Source: Perkinsela sp. pyNocScin1 (lineage: Eukaryota; Euglenozoa; Kinetoplastea; Prokinetoplastida; Perkinselidae). Taken from it: a stretch of 64,000 nucleotides of DNA. Each line of letters starts with the position of its first letter. Positions within the stretch are counted from its first letter, which is position 1. The notes beneath the pieces are model-generated. The model made no database searches. It saw only the letters and a program-made list of their open reading frames with translations, and had not been told where the DNA came from. The stretch is from positions 1,054,001-1,118,000 of the forward strand of contig CAXHTR010000008.1 of assembly GCA_964019655.1 (NCBI GenBank). The letters run 5' to 3'. The position numbers were made by a program, and so were the translations under genes. Of this stretch, positions 1 to 9,529 are shown in pieces.

Positions 1-1692
1 GCGCTCGCTGACAAGAGTGTTCTCGATGAATTGTTGTGCATAAAAGATTTTGATGCACGAGCGCTCCCACATTTTGTCAACTTTTGGCGGTTTCTGCTCG
101 TGGCGCTGCGCTGCCCGCCGCTGCCGCTCCCGATGAAGGGCCACATCATTCGCCTCAGCACGCAAGCAGTGGCTCGCTCCCTTGAAAACGCAGCGTACGA
201 GAAGCGCGCTGGTCTCCCCGACATTTTCGTGGACTTTGTCATCGAAGTCCTTCGACACTGCGAAGCGCTCGAAACTGTTCACACGCTGTGTGTCCAGGGC
301 CTGGTGGACATCTGCCAGGCGAAAAACAGCTACATAGTCTTCGCGAGGCTTGAAACCCACTTGCTCCGCTTCAATGGAATGAGCCAAGCAAAGTTCACAT
401 ATACGTTCGAGCAGGCGGGTGAAGCATCGCTCGTTTCCGACGAGAGCATGCACTCCATATTGGACAAGGTACTGCGTAGTGCTCTCGAGGCTCTTTCGAC
501 TGAAAACACTGAATCAGCACTCGCACATTTAAGCGCTTACTTCACGACGTTGCAGCCCTTGGAATTCAATGGCCTTATGGAAATTGTTGCGAGAAAAGCC
601 AAAGGCGCAGCGCCCCGTGGAGGGCCAGAGCTCATAGAGCTTATGTCGTATTTAGCAGGTCGACCGAGTGCGATTGCCGAAGAGGGCGCAGCTGCTGTCG
701 TTGCCGCCGTGAAGCAAAAACTGCGCGTTCTCTCGAAAAAGGACTTTGAAAACATGATATGTGCTCTCAGCAGTCAATCGAACTCTACAGGAAGGCTTCT
801 GAAGCTCTTGACGAAATCGTTGGCAGAAGTATACACTTCCCGTGACAAAGGCGTTGCCCAGGGAGACAGAAAGCTCGAAGCTGAAATGATGCAGATCATT
901 CAGTACATTGTCATCAGTATCGGACAAGCAGATGAAGCGAAGGTACTTTCGGAGCTTCGGACTGCCTATGCTGCGTCGAGAGGGCTGCTGCTCACCGCGC
1001 TCGCGTCGCCTGTCGACGAGGACGGCGATATCTGCCCCTACGGCGAGCTCTCTGACACGATGAAAAAGTGCGTGGTGGAGACGCTCTTTATCATGGACCT
1101 ACCGCGGCTCTTCTTCGGGCTTGAGCTCGCTGCAGTTTTTCTTGACAAATTGCTTTGTCCCTCAACGGTAGATGCCGAACCTGCGGACATACGCTTGGTT
1201 CAGCTCGCGAACAGACGAGTCCGTGAGGTTCAGTGCGCGTCCATTTTGCTGAAATCTTCCAAGGAACGAAGAGACAGCGTACAAAGTAGCACCTTGGAGA
1301 TGATGGATGCGCTCGTTGCCATGCTTCTCAGCCCGAAGATCGCGCCAGTCAAAGAGCATAAAGAGCATTCGCTAAAGGAGCATAAAGAGGAAAGACCACC
1401 GAGGCGGGAAGATTCGCCGCCGCATTCTCGGAGACACAGCGAGAAGCGCGATAGGCATGCAAAGCGGAGCGCAGAGCGATCCGACGAGCGCGAGTCCGCG
1501 CATCGGCGCGAGCGAGACGAGGCCAGGCCATCGCGCCGGGAGCGGCGCCGCTCCGAGAGCCCACGGCCCCACCGGTCGGAGCGGCGCAGCGAGCGGGAGC
1601 GGGACCGCGAGCGGCACCATCGGGATAGCACCAGGGACCGGGATCGAGACCGCCGCTCACCCTCGAGGGAAAGGCGTCGCCGAAGAAGATAG
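1..1692 (+). CDS. RS-tailed helical protein, 5' end outside window
   Basis: The reading frame is open from base 1 and the first in-frame ATG is only at 133, inside sequence that already reads as protein, so the gene probably starts upstream of the window. About 430 visible residues are mostly alpha-helical with no domain I can name. The last 120 or so residues (bases about 1330-1690) are a charged Arg/Ser/Glu/His/Asp low-complexity tail rich in RS, RE and RD dipeptides, typical of nuclear pre-mRNA processing factors. It is the first gene of a plus-strand block, with PGK starting 90 bases downstream. A splicing or RNA-processing role is inferred from the tail alone. Confidence 0.75.
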   Translation, partial: ALADKSVLDELLCIKDFDARALPHFVNFWRFLLVALRCPPLPLPMKGHIIRLSTQAVARSLENAAYEKRAGLPDIFVDFVIEVLRHCEALETVHTLCVQGLVDICQAKNSYIVFARLETHLLRFNGMSQAKFTYTFEQAGEASLVSDESMHSILDKVLRSALEALSTENTESALAHLSAYFTTLQPLEFNGLMEIVARKAKGAAPRGGPELIELMSYLAGRPSAIAEEGAAAVVAAVKQKLRVLSKKDFENMICALSSQSNSTGRLLKLLTKSLAEVYTSRDKGVAQGDRKLEAEMMQIIQYIVISIGQADEAKVLSELRTAYAASRGLLLTALASPVDEDGDICPYGELSDTMKKCVVETLFIMDLPRLFFGLELAAVFLDKLLCPSTVDAEPADIRLVQLANRRVREVQCASILLKSSKERRDSVQSSTLEMMDALVAMLLSPKIAPVKEHKEHSLKEHKEERPPRREDSPPHSRRHSEKRDRHAKRSAERSDERESAHRRERDEARPSRRERRRSESPRPHRSERRSERERDRERHHRDSTRDRDRDRRSPSRERRRRRR

Positions 1693-1781
1693 ATACCACT
1701 TTTCTGCTTGTATAGACTCCATTATTGTCTATCGTTTGTCTCATTGAGTGCTTACCCCAACTTACATAATTTTGAATTCAA

Positions 1782-3464
1782 ATGGCAAGTGCACCCACAC
1801 TTGAGCCCTTCACCCTGCCCATGGAGGCCGTCCCATACGCCTTTGTCGGCTGCGTCGACGAGGACCGCTGGGAGATTTTTCACATGAATGCCTTCGCCCG
1901 GGCCCACCTCACAGAGTCTAAGAAGAGTGTCACCTCACTGTACGCTGTCTTCGGGCCCGGCCCCCTCGCCGCCCTCCGCCGGTCCCCGGATAACGTCGTT
2001 GTGCTCGGCCGCAGCAAGCTAGATGGGCTTGTCTACTCTCTCCAGGCCCAGCGCGCGACCGACGCCAAGAGCGCAACGCGGCCGAACATCCGCTGGGTCG
2101 CCATCCGCCGCCCAGAGAATGTTCAAGGTGGGGCCATGCCAGACCTGTACAGCTCCTTCTTCTGCCCGAAGGACGTGCTGCTGCCAAAGCTCACAATTGA
2201 CGACATTAACTTCAAGGGCCGTCGCGTCATCATGCGCGTCGACTACAACGTCCCGATGAACCGCGAGCACACACAAATTAAAAATGACTTCCGCATGCAG
2301 TCGACGATGGCCTCCGTGCGCAAAATCCTCGCGGATGGCCCGCGCTACATCGTCATCCTCTCCCACTGGGGCCAGCCGAAGGCCCCGGGCTACGACGCTG
2401 CGTTCTCGCTCAAGCCCGTCGCCAAGCACCTCCAGTCCCTCGTCGGGGCCGCGACGCCAGTGCTTTTCGGGCCGGACTGCATGGACGCCACTGACCTGCT
2501 CGAGAAAGCGCCGCAGCGGTCGATTGTTTTACTTGAAAACGTGCGCTTCGCCCCTGGCGAGAACTCGAAAGCGCTCAAAACGAACGGCAAGGCGCACAAG
2601 CAGCAGCTCACTAACAAGCTCGCGAGCTACGGCGACATTTATGTCAACGACGCCTTCGGCGCCGCCCACCGCGGCGCTGTGTCGATCGTCGACCTCCCGA
2701 AGCGCATCCGCATCAGCGTCGCGGGCAAGCTCCTGGCGCGGGAGCTCCAGTACCTCACGGCCTTCATGCAGAAGCCGCGCCCGCCGGTCGTCGCCGTCAT
2801 CGGCGGCGCCAAGGTCACTGACAAGATCAAGCTGCTCGAGAAGCTCGTGCAGTCCGTCGACACGATCGCCATCGGCGGCGCCATGGCCATCCCCTTCCTC
2901 AAGGCCAACGGCGTGGCAGTTGGCAAGAGCTTTATTGAAAAGGACGCGAGCGGCCGAGAAATCGCCGTCGAGATCGCCACCGACTTATTGCGTAAAGTCT
3001 CGAAACACAATCGCGAGAGCAAGCGCCCCGTCACGATTCTGCTGCCAGTCGACCATGCGGTCAGCCCGGCCTTCCGCGACGCCCCGCCAGTTTTAACAGA
3101 AGGCGAGGAAATCCCAGCTGACAAGATGGCGCTCGACATCGGCCCCAAGACGGTGGCCCTGTGGCGGTCCCGGCTGATGGCGACGAAGACGATCCTGTGG
3201 ATGGGCCCAGTGGGCGTTTTTGAGTTTGCCAACTACAAGGATGGCAGCATAAACATCGCCCGCGCCATCGGCGCAGCGACGGAGACGGCCCACGCTGTGT
3301 CGGTCATCGGCGGCGGGGAGACAGTGACAGTCGTCGACCTCGCGGGCGTGCGGCACAAGATGAGCCACGTGAGCACCGGCGGCGGCGCGACGCTCGCGCT
3401 GCTCGAGGGCCAGGCGCTGCCGGGGGTCGTGCACCTCACGACGAAGGCGACGGCGAAGCTTTGA
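1782..3464 (+). CDS. PGK: PAS-type phosphoglycerate kinase with C-terminal glycosomal signal
   Basis: 560 aa. PGK catalyses 1,3-bisphosphoglycerate + ADP to 3-phosphoglycerate + ATP. The catalytic domain (about residues 140-555) shows the family motifs in order: RVDYNVP, SHWGQPK, ENVRFAPGE, VNDAFGAAHR, IGGAKVTDKIKLLEKL, GGAMAIPFLK, LLPVDHA, MALDIGPKTV, WMGPVGVFE, GGGETVTVV and STGGGATLALLEG. Normal PGK is about 415-420 aa; the extra 130 or so N-terminal residues resemble the PAS domain of kinetoplastid PAS-PGKs, though the PAS call is by eye. The protein ends Ala-Lys-Leu, a PTS1-type peroxisome/glycosome signal. Known PAS-PGKs of Leishmania have been placed in the lysosome, so the location here is open. 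No intron is seen. Confidence 0.95.
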   Translation: MASAPTLEPFTLPMEAVPYAFVGCVDEDRWEIFHMNAFARAHLTESKKSVTSLYAVFGPGPLAALRRSPDNVVVLGRSKLDGLVYSLQAQRATDAKSATRPNIRWVAIRRPENVQGGAMPDLYSSFFCPKDVLLPKLTIDDINFKGRRVIMRVDYNVPMNREHTQIKNDFRMQSTMASVRKILADGPRYIVILSHWGQPKAPGYDAAFSLKPVAKHLQSLVGAATPVLFGPDCMDATDLLEKAPQRSIVLLENVRFAPGENSKALKTNGKAHKQQLTNKLASYGDIYVNDAFGAAHRGAVSIVDLPKRIRISVAGKLLARELQYLTAFMQKPRPPVVAVIGGAKVTDKIKLLEKLVQSVDTIAIGGAMAIPFLKANGVAVGKSFIEKDASGREIAVEIATDLLRKVSKHNRESKRPVTILLPVDHAVSPAFRDAPPVLTEGEEIPADKMALDIGPKTVALWRSRLMATKTILWMGPVGVFEFANYKDGSINIARAIGAATETAHAVSVIGGGETVTVVDLAGVRHKMSHVSTGGGATLALLEGQALPGVVHLTTKATAKL

Positions 3465-3572
3465 GACACTCGGAAAACCAAAAGTGAATACATTTGCGTT
3501 TGCTGTGCTTTTTCTGAGAAATGCTTCAAAATATTTTTTTGTACGCAGTGATCCTTTTTCCCATTTCTCTGC

Positions 3573-4019
3573 ATGTCGAGCGAGAACGATGACGCGGTCA
3601 ATATGCTCCTCACGCAGATCCTCAAGGACCGCTTCTGCTTCCAGCAGAACAGCGACTTCGAGGCGTGCGTCGCGAACTACGTGCCGCAGCACGGCGACGG
3701 GAGCTACGTCGAGCAGTCGCTGCAGCGCAAGGGCATGAAGATCTGCGAGCCCTACAGCGACGTCCTGACAAAGTGCATGCACGACGACAAGAAGCACAGC
3801 ACGATCATGCGGCTCGCCTCGCAGCAGCCCGAGTGCAAGGGCGAGCGCCAGAAGTACTTCCAGTGCCAGCGCGTCAACGCTGGCATGGGCGGCGACGCCG
3901 CGTGCGAGCGCGAGGCGCGCGAGATGCTCATGTGCGGGCTCGCCTTCATGATCAAGAAGAACAACCGCAAGAACGAGCAGAAGGAGCGGGAGAAGGGCGC
4001 CAAGAAGGGGGCGCAGTAG
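3573..4019 (+). CDS. quadruple CX9C (CHCH) mitochondrial protein
   Basis: 148 aa. Four exact C-x9-C motifs are present: CFQQNSDFEAC (residues about 22-32), CEPYSDVLTKC (58-68), CKGERQKYFQC (88-98) and CEREAREMLMC (110-120). Two such helical-hairpin pairs define CHCH proteins, which are oxidised by Mia40/Erv1-type systems in the mitochondrial intermembrane space. The quadruple arrangement recalls NDUFA8 of complex I, but COX assembly factors are also possible and no residue settles it. The C-terminus is a short Lys/Glu-rich tail. The ATG lies behind a pyrimidine-rich stretch. Confidence 0.85.
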   Translation: MSSENDDAVNMLLTQILKDRFCFQQNSDFEACVANYVPQHGDGSYVEQSLQRKGMKICEPYSDVLTKCMHDDKKHSTIMRLASQQPECKGERQKYFQCQRVNAGMGGDAACEREAREMLMCGLAFMIKKNNRKNEQKEREKGAKKGAQ

Positions 4020-4243
4020 GCCCGATGAGCTGTCCAGTGTGCAATGCCTTTCAAATTTTCATTTTGATGAAAAAGCGAAAGAATTACTAATATTCACTTT
4101 ATTTCAAACTATATGCCTTTCGGCGATCGCCTTACCCTCCCGTGACTCGATCTCTGTGGCTTTACCGTCTCTGCACCTTCCTCAAACGCTGTGCAGCCAA
4201 GTTCCCGTGCTTCTCCAAGAGTAAAACGCAATCCAAGCGCAAG

Positions 4244-4675
4244 ATGCTTCACAAAGGCTTTCTCCGAGCAACGCGCCAGCTCCTCAATCGTGACGCCGTG
4301 AAAATGGTCATCCTCACCCGCTCGGACCTCGAGCTCAGCAAGGGCAAGCTCTGCGCCCAGTGCGCGCACGGCGCCGTCGAGGCAGTTATCCGCAGCAGCG
4401 GCCTCAGTAGTAATAAAAACTTTGACCAGCGCCACCTCGAGAACCTCCAGCAGTGGCTCGCGCAGGGCCAGACGAAGATCGTCTTAAAGGTCGAGACGCA
4501 GGACGAGATGCTCGAGGTGTACCGCCGGGCCAAGGAGGCGAGCCACAACTGCGCGATCGTGCGCGACGCCGGGCGGACAGAGGTCGAGAGTGGGACGATC
4601 ACCGTCGCGTGCATCGGGCCGTCGCCGATATCGGAAATCGACAAGATCACTGGCCATTTAAGGCTCTTACGGTAG
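4244..4675 (+). CDS. PTH2: peptidyl-tRNA hydrolase 2
   Basis: 143 aa from the ATG at 4244. The frame runs open further upstream to 4142, but only with a GTG and through pyrimidine-rich leader sequence, so 4244 is preferred. It hydrolyses peptidyl-tRNA released from stalled ribosomes. The Pth2 core is clear: KMVILTRSDLELSKGK, then CAQCAHGAVEA, IVRDAGRTEVESGT, and the family's C-terminal GPSPISEIDKITGHLRLL. Eukaryotic Pth2 usually carries an N-terminal membrane or targeting segment; here only about 18 basic residues (MLHKGFLRATRQLLNR) precede the core, compatible with a mitochondrial presequence. Confidence 0.93.
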   Translation: MLHKGFLRATRQLLNRDAVKMVILTRSDLELSKGKLCAQCAHGAVEAVIRSSGLSSNKNFDQRHLENLQQWLAQGQTKIVLKVETQDEMLEVYRRAKEASHNCAIVRDAGRTEVESGTITVACIGPSPISEIDKITGHLRLLR

Positions 4676-4765
4676 TTTACGAGTGATCTGCCCGATCTCG
4701 GCGAAAAGTAATTTTTTCAAAATTAATCTTTAAGTTCTCATTTTCTCGTCATTTCACTCTAAAAA

Positions 4766-5056
4766 ATGCTCAAGACACTGTCTTCCGCTCTGCCGCAGTC
4801 CCTCGTGGAGTCGGCCATCGCCGACGAGGGCTTCCACTACGAGACGGTCCACATCGACCAGATGGAGTACGACGCCGATATGAACCTCTTTCGCTTCCCG
4901 TGCCCGTGCGGCGACCTGTTTGAGATCAGCGTGGACGACCTTCTATCCGGCGAGCGCGTCGCGCTCTGCCCCTCGTGCTCGCTCACCATTTTGATCGACG
5001 ACGACGTACCAGTGGACGAGTACGTCGCGGGACGCATCGCTGCGGAAGCTTGCTAG
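4766..5056 (+). CDS. DPH3: DPH3, CSL-type zinc-finger protein
   Basis: 96 aa. DPH3 (KTI11) is the small redox zinc/iron protein that supplies electrons to DPH1-DPH2 in diphthamide synthesis on EF2 and also works with Elongator. The CSL zinc finger is intact: FHYETVHIDQMEYDADMNLF leads into FPCPCGDLFEIS (first Cys pair) and LCPSCSLTI (second pair). Usual length is about 80-90 aa. The N-terminus has an extra 20 or so residues before the family core. It lies 90 bases after PTH2 on the same strand. Confidence 0.93.
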   Translation: MLKTLSSALPQSLVESAIADEGFHYETVHIDQMEYDADMNLFRFPCPCGDLFEISVDDLLSGERVALCPSCSLTILIDDDVPVDEYVAGRIAAEAC

Positions 5057-5166
5057 AGGAACTTGTGTACTATTCTGTTGCTGTCTGTCATATTTTCATG
5101 AAAAGTATTTGAGCAGCCATTTTACTAAATTCGCACACATTTTCATACTTTTCCGACTAATGCAGC

Positions 5167-6936
5167 ATGCCCGCTGAACGCTTTGACGAGCTCCTCATCA
5201 CTGACGAGACCCTCGCGGGCCTCGCGTCCGCTGGCTTTACAACAATGACGCGCATCCAGCGCGAGACGCTCCCAGTCACCCTCGAGGGCCAGGACGTCAT
5301 CGCGTGCGCCAAGACGGGCAGTGGCAAGACGCTCGCCTTCCTCATCCCCATGCTCGACACGCTCGTCAACGAGTCCTGGCACACGAGCGACGGCCTCGGC
5401 GCCGTCATTCTGACGCCGACGCGCGAGCTCGCCACGCAGATCTTTGACATGCTCCGCGCCGTCGGCACCGAGCACGGGACAATCACCGCTGGCATCATCA
5501 CTGGCGGCCTCAGCGTCGCCGACGAGCGCAAAATGATCGCGCAGGTGTCGATCATCGTCGCGACGCCCGGGCGTTTGAGACAGCACCTCGACGAGAGCGC
5601 GACGCTCTCGGTCGACAACCTCCGCGTCCTCGTGCTCGACGAGGCCGACCGCCTCCTCGACGCGGGCTTCGCCAAGGAGATGGCAGCGATCCTCGACCAC
5701 CTCGCGGCGAGCCCCGACCGCCAGACGCTCCTGTTCAGCGCGACGATGGGGAAAGACCTCAAAATTCCAGAGGCCCTCGGCATGCGCGACCCCAAGTACA
5801 TCTCTGCGCACGAGGCCTCGGCGCTCGCGACGCCCTTCACGCTCTGCCAGAATTTTATTCTGAGCAAGCTCGAGGACAAGCTCAGCCTCCTCTACAGCTT
5901 TCTGCTCGCGCACGACCGCCAAAAGACAATTGTGTTCGCGAGCACGTGCAACCAGGTCAAGTTCTACTACCTCGCGCTCAGCCGGGTCCTCCAACGCAAG
6001 GGCGTGCCCTGCGCGTGCCTCACCGGCAAGATGAAGCAGCACCAGCGCCAGGAGGTCTATAAAACGTTTGCGCAGCGCTCGGCGATGGTTTTGTTTGCGA
6101 CGGACGTGGCCTGCCGTGGCCTCGACTTCCCCAAGGTCCGCTGGGTCGTCCAGTTCGACGTGCCCGACTCGATCGAGACGTACATCCACCGCGTCGGGCG
6201 CACCGCGCGCTGCGGCGGCAAGGGCTGCAGCCTCCTGGTGCTCACGCCAGAGGAGACCGACCTGCTGTACCACCTCGACCAGGCCAAAGTGAAGCTGCGC
6301 GAGGTCCGCGTGCGCGACGGCGAGTGGCGCGACGTCCACCCGCACCTCGTCGCCGAGGTCACGCAGGGCCTCAAGGTCGAGGCCCAAAAGGCGTTTATCA
6401 GTTACCTGCGGAGCATCCACCTCAACGAGAACAAAAAGCTCCTGACGCTCGACCAGATCGACTACGCGTCCTTTGCGAGGTCGCTGGGGCTGTTCTCTGT
6501 GCCAAATTTGAGTAAATTGCGGCTCGGCCACCGACCTTTGAAAAATGTGCCTTGGGAAATTAAAAATAAAGAGATTCGCGAGGCAGCGGCTGCGCAACAG
6601 ACTGAAAATCAAACTGCGGGTAAGGCAGAGGCAATGCCCCTGGCCGGCGGCGAGCGGCTCGTTTCCAGAACAAACATCTCGCGGTCGGCGCGGCAGCGCT
6701 CGGCGAAGCACCTGAGCGGGCAGATGGAGCGCATGCGGGAGTTGAATGCAGAAGAAGATGACGACGCCGGGGACGTGCTCGAGAGCCTCGGGTCTGTGTC
6801 GAGCGAGGCAGTGGCCCGGCCGGACCTCGAGCGCATCTCGAAGAAGGCGAAGCGCAAGTTTGACGCGGCGAGTGGCGTCGACATCTCCGTCGCCAAGTAC
6901 GGCCTGGCGAAGCACCAGGTCTTCGAGGATGACTGA
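5167..6936 (+). CDS. DBP4: DEAD-box RNA helicase, DDX10/Dbp4 type
   Basis: 589 aa. All helicase motifs are visible: Q-motif region GFTTMTRIQRETLP, motif I CAKTGSGKT, Ia TPTRELA, Ib ATPGRL, II DEAD, III SAT, V ATDVACRGLDF, VI HRVGRTARCG. Assignment to DDX10/Dbp4 (18S rRNA processing, U14 snoRNA release) rests on the family-specific stretches VIFASTCNQVKFYY, on YIHRVGRTAR, and on the segment after the core, QKAFISYLRSIHLNENKK followed by FARSLGL, which is diagnostic for this subgroup. The C-terminal 120 residues are basic and acidic and degenerate, shorter than in yeast. A tiny ATG ORF (5160) precedes the start in another frame. Confidence 0.93.
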   Translation: MPAERFDELLITDETLAGLASAGFTTMTRIQRETLPVTLEGQDVIACAKTGSGKTLAFLIPMLDTLVNESWHTSDGLGAVILTPTRELATQIFDMLRAVGTEHGTITAGIITGGLSVADERKMIAQVSIIVATPGRLRQHLDESATLSVDNLRVLVLDEADRLLDAGFAKEMAAILDHLAASPDRQTLLFSATMGKDLKIPEALGMRDPKYISAHEASALATPFTLCQNFILSKLEDKLSLLYSFLLAHDRQKTIVFASTCNQVKFYYLALSRVLQRKGVPCACLTGKMKQHQRQEVYKTFAQRSAMVLFATDVACRGLDFPKVRWVVQFDVPDSIETYIHRVGRTARCGGKGCSLLVLTPEETDLLYHLDQAKVKLREVRVRDGEWRDVHPHLVAEVTQGLKVEAQKAFISYLRSIHLNENKKLLTLDQIDYASFARSLGLFSVPNLSKLRLGHRPLKNVPWEIKNKEIREAAAAQQTENQTAGKAEAMPLAGGERLVSRTNISRSARQRSAKHLSGQMERMRELNAEEDDDAGDVLESLGSVSSEAVARPDLERISKKAKRKFDAASGVDISVAKYGLAKHQVFEDD

Positions 6937-7017
6937 TCTTTCGATGCAATTTCGTTAATTTCTTCAGATTTTGTTTTTTATACGTGAAATCGTCTTAGTT
7001 TGTTCTAGCTATCTGCA

Positions 7018-7785
7018 ATGCGCATCCCCGACGAGCAAAAAATCTGCATCCGCAACTTCCCAGCCGGCGTCACCGAAGACGAGGTCAAGGACTTCTTCTC
7101 GAGCTGCGGCCCCGTCATCGACATCTACCTCAAGGACAACGGCGCCGACACCTTCGGCTTCGTCGGCTTCGAGAGCCGCGAGAGCCAGCAGCAGGCGATG
7201 GGCTTCGACGGCCGCGAGATGAACGGCAACACTATCAAGGTCGAGGCCAAGCGCATCCAGGGCGAGCGCGGCCCCCGCGACTCCCGCGACCAGTTCAAGG
7301 TCTTCGTCGGCGGCCTCAACGAGGACGTCACCGACGAGGAGATCCGCTCCTACTTTGAGAAGAACGTCGGCCCAGTCAACGACTTTTACCGCAGCGCCCG
7401 CTCCGGCGTCTTCGCCTTCCTTGGCTTCACCTGTGAGGCCGACAAGGTCGCCGCCATCGGCAAGACCGGCGAGAACCTCGGTGGCTGCATCCTCCGCATC
7501 GAGGCCAAGGGCGGCCGCGCGCCCCCGCGCGGCGGCTACGGCGACATGCCCCCGGCCCGCCGCTACGACTCCCGCAGCCCGCCCCGCCGCCGCTACCGCG
7601 ACGAGGAGGATGAGCCACGCTACCGCCGCCGCGTCTCGCGCTCGCCGTCACCCCGCCGACGCCCAGCCTACCGCTCCCGCTCGCGCTCACCACCGCGCAG
7701 ACGCTACGACTCTCCATCGCGCTCACCGCCGCGCCGCCGTGACTCCCGCAGCCCACCCCGCCGCCGCTATCGCAGCCGCTCCTAA
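7018..7785 (+). CDS. SR-type splicing protein with two RRMs
   Basis: 255 aa. RRM1 (about residues 6-80) has RNP2 ICIRNFP and RNP1-like FGFVGF; RRM2 (about 93-165) has FKVFVGG and FAFLGF. A Gly/Pro linker leads into a pure RS domain (about 185-255) built of RSRSRSP, SPPRRR and DSRSPPRRR units. The architecture is that of SR proteins that act in pre-mRNA processing; in trypanosomatids such proteins act mainly in trans-splicing and mRNA metabolism. The RS-coding DNA (7560-7785) is highly repetitive, and the opposite strand and other frames therefore carry long spurious ORFs. Confidence 0.9.
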   Translation: MRIPDEQKICIRNFPAGVTEDEVKDFFSSCGPVIDIYLKDNGADTFGFVGFESRESQQQAMGFDGREMNGNTIKVEAKRIQGERGPRDSRDQFKVFVGGLNEDVTDEEIRSYFEKNVGPVNDFYRSARSGVFAFLGFTCEADKVAAIGKTGENLGGCILRIEAKGGRAPPRGGYGDMPPARRYDSRSPPRRRYRDEEDEPRYRRRVSRSPSPRRRPAYRSRSRSPPRRRYDSPSRSPPRRRDSRSPPRRRYRSRS

Positions 7786-8445
7786 GGCAGTCAGCGCCGG
7801 CCAGCGCCGGCACGGCTAGAACACTATACTATATTTTATCAATGAGTCATTGCTCAATTACAGTAATTTAGAATACGTAGGGGAGAAGTTTGTGGTATGG
7901 GGCAAAGCGTTATGCGTAAAGTCATTTCTTTGTATGTGTACAATGCTTGGGTGCTGACGCCCTTTTTATCGAAAATTCCCACGTGATGAAATCTTTGTAG
8001 TGCGCGTCTGAAGCAGATGATGCACGAACAACAAATTTATCTAAAGACTGAACAATTTTTTCGTTTAAGAAAGACATTGTGCTGTGGTGCAATGTTCTAT
8101 TTCCTTTGGGATGGTAACGCTCCAGAGTTATCCATTCGAGTTAGAATTTCGGGAACTATTGACTTTCATAAAGCTTTTTACAGAAAAGTACAGTAGGGCA
8201 CAAAGTGACTGCGTGTAGCATCGCTCCTTTCGCATTCAGCGATGAAATTCTTGCCAAATTTCGGTGATCAGTGCACAAAGCATATACAAAGGAGTTCTGC
8301 TCGCTCAATGTGACTGCAAAGAAAATTATGCTGAGATAATGCACAGCACATTCCTTTGATATTCTTCCGTGGTACGCATAGCAAAAGCGTTGAAATGACG
8401 CATTGACCTCTCCCAGGCTTAACGTGCGCAAGCTGTATCAATGCC
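7786..8445. other. intergenic, no gene seen
   Basis: About 660 bases of AT-rich sequence between the SR gene and the first LRR gene. Only short ORFs with no recognisable content occur on either strand, and I see no RNA gene. Confidence 0.6.
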
Positions 8446-8484
8446 TTTCTCTTCTATGTCTATTTTCTCTTTATTCTTCAATAG
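8446..8484 (+). promoter_or_regulatory. probable trans-splice acceptor of LRR gene 1
   Basis: A nearly pure pyrimidine run (8446-8480) is followed by AG at 8483-8484, and the ATG at 8495 comes 10 bases later. This is the layout of kinetoplastid trans-splice acceptors. It argues that translation starts at 8495 rather than at the in-frame ATG at 8441, which would be removed from the mRNA. Confidence 0.6.
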
Positions 8485-8494
8485 CGACGGCACA

Positions 8495-9313
8495 ATGTAT
8501 CTCCCTTTGGCTACAGCCGATGTTCTAGGTGCCGGAAGGTTCAATCTTGACTGTATCACCCAGCAAATGGCCATGGAGATGCTCTGTGCTGAGGTTCATA
8601 ACTTGGCAGCCATTCAGGATGCAGAAGGTGCGTTTATCGAGGTTGAGCACTGGAACGGCCTCAAGTTCGACGGCGAGGGAAACATCACAGAAATTGACTT
8701 TGCAGTGAAAATGGGCTTTGATCTCTTTGACGACGACGTTTATGACCAGGCAGATGACCAGCCGAAAATCGGTGATGGCGGGTCGATGGACCTCCAGTGG
8801 ATCCCGCAGTCAGTAACTTCCTTCAACGTTTTCGATGTTGAACTTGAGGGGTCTATTGACACTCTCAAGCTTCCACGAGGGCTCGAGAAATTTGACATAT
8901 CTTTCAATGATTTTCGCGGAGAATTTGTCATTGCTGGGCTGCCTGATAGCCTTCAAAACCTCAGCATTGAGTATAACGCACTCTCGGGATCTTTTGTAAT
9001 TGCAGACCTTCCACGAGGGCTTATCAAGATGAACGCCTTTAGGAACATTTTCGAGGGGGAAATCATCCTTGAAGACTTGCCACCACGCATAGTAGAGTTC
9101 AGTGTCGGTATGAATCTCCTCTGTGGTGAAATAAGCTTGCGGTGGCTGCCAGCGAGCCTCAAGGAGCTCAATATTAGAGGTAACAACTTTGGCCAGGATG
9201 TCCTCGTGGCGAACGTCGCTGGCAGCTGTGCCTACATGCAGATCGAAAAAGAGCGCTTTGGCAAAATCGTCGATGAGGACGGCAAGGACATGTCGATTAA
9301 CTTTGCTTCGTGA
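8495..9313 (+). CDS. LRR family protein 1
   Basis: 272 aa from 8495, chosen over the upstream ATG at 8441 because of the pyrimidine tract and AG between them and because the other family members begin the same way: Met, a few hydrophobic residues, then [TS]AD (here MYLPLATAD). A conserved head follows (GRFNLDCITQQMAMEML ... EHWNGLKFDGEGNITEI), in which the cysteine pair found in some paralogs is absent. The rest is about seven LRRs of 23 residues (LP-x2-L-x2-[LF]-x-[IV]-x2-N-x-[FL]-x-G). The conserved tail reads FGKIVDEDGKD. Surface or interaction roles are known for such proteins in trypanosomatids, but the function here is unknown. Confidence 0.85.
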   Translation: MYLPLATADVLGAGRFNLDCITQQMAMEMLCAEVHNLAAIQDAEGAFIEVEHWNGLKFDGEGNITEIDFAVKMGFDLFDDDVYDQADDQPKIGDGGSMDLQWIPQSVTSFNVFDVELEGSIDTLKLPRGLEKFDISFNDFRGEFVIAGLPDSLQNLSIEYNALSGSFVIADLPRGLIKMNAFRNIFEGEIILEDLPPRIVEFSVGMNLLCGEISLRWLPASLKELNIRGNNFGQDVLVANVAGSCAYMQIEKERFGKIVDEDGKDMSINFAS

Positions 9314-9529
9314 GAGTTTGTATGAAGCAGTCAGTGATATACACCTCCTTTCATGGATAACCGAGCACATCGAATTTTTTCATTCCACTATCGTACAATG
9401 ATATGAAGCACACGAATACGCATCGACGGAGCACGCGCTACAACGCTATCGCGTTTGTTGTGCAAATCAAAAGTTAAATTGATCCCAAACGCAACATTAC
9501 GTTTTCGAGGGTGCCCATCCCCACGTAGA

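Noticed and set aside
5143-6915. Minus-strand open frame of 590 codons
   Set aside because: It lies entirely antisense to the clear DDX10/Dbp4 helicase. The GC-rich codons of that gene leave the opposite strand open, and its Arg/Leu/Val/Ala-heavy translation shows no family.
7560-7785. Repetitive DNA as a microsatellite or minisatellite
   Set aside because: The repetition is the coding consequence of the RS domain of the SR protein, with codon-level variation.
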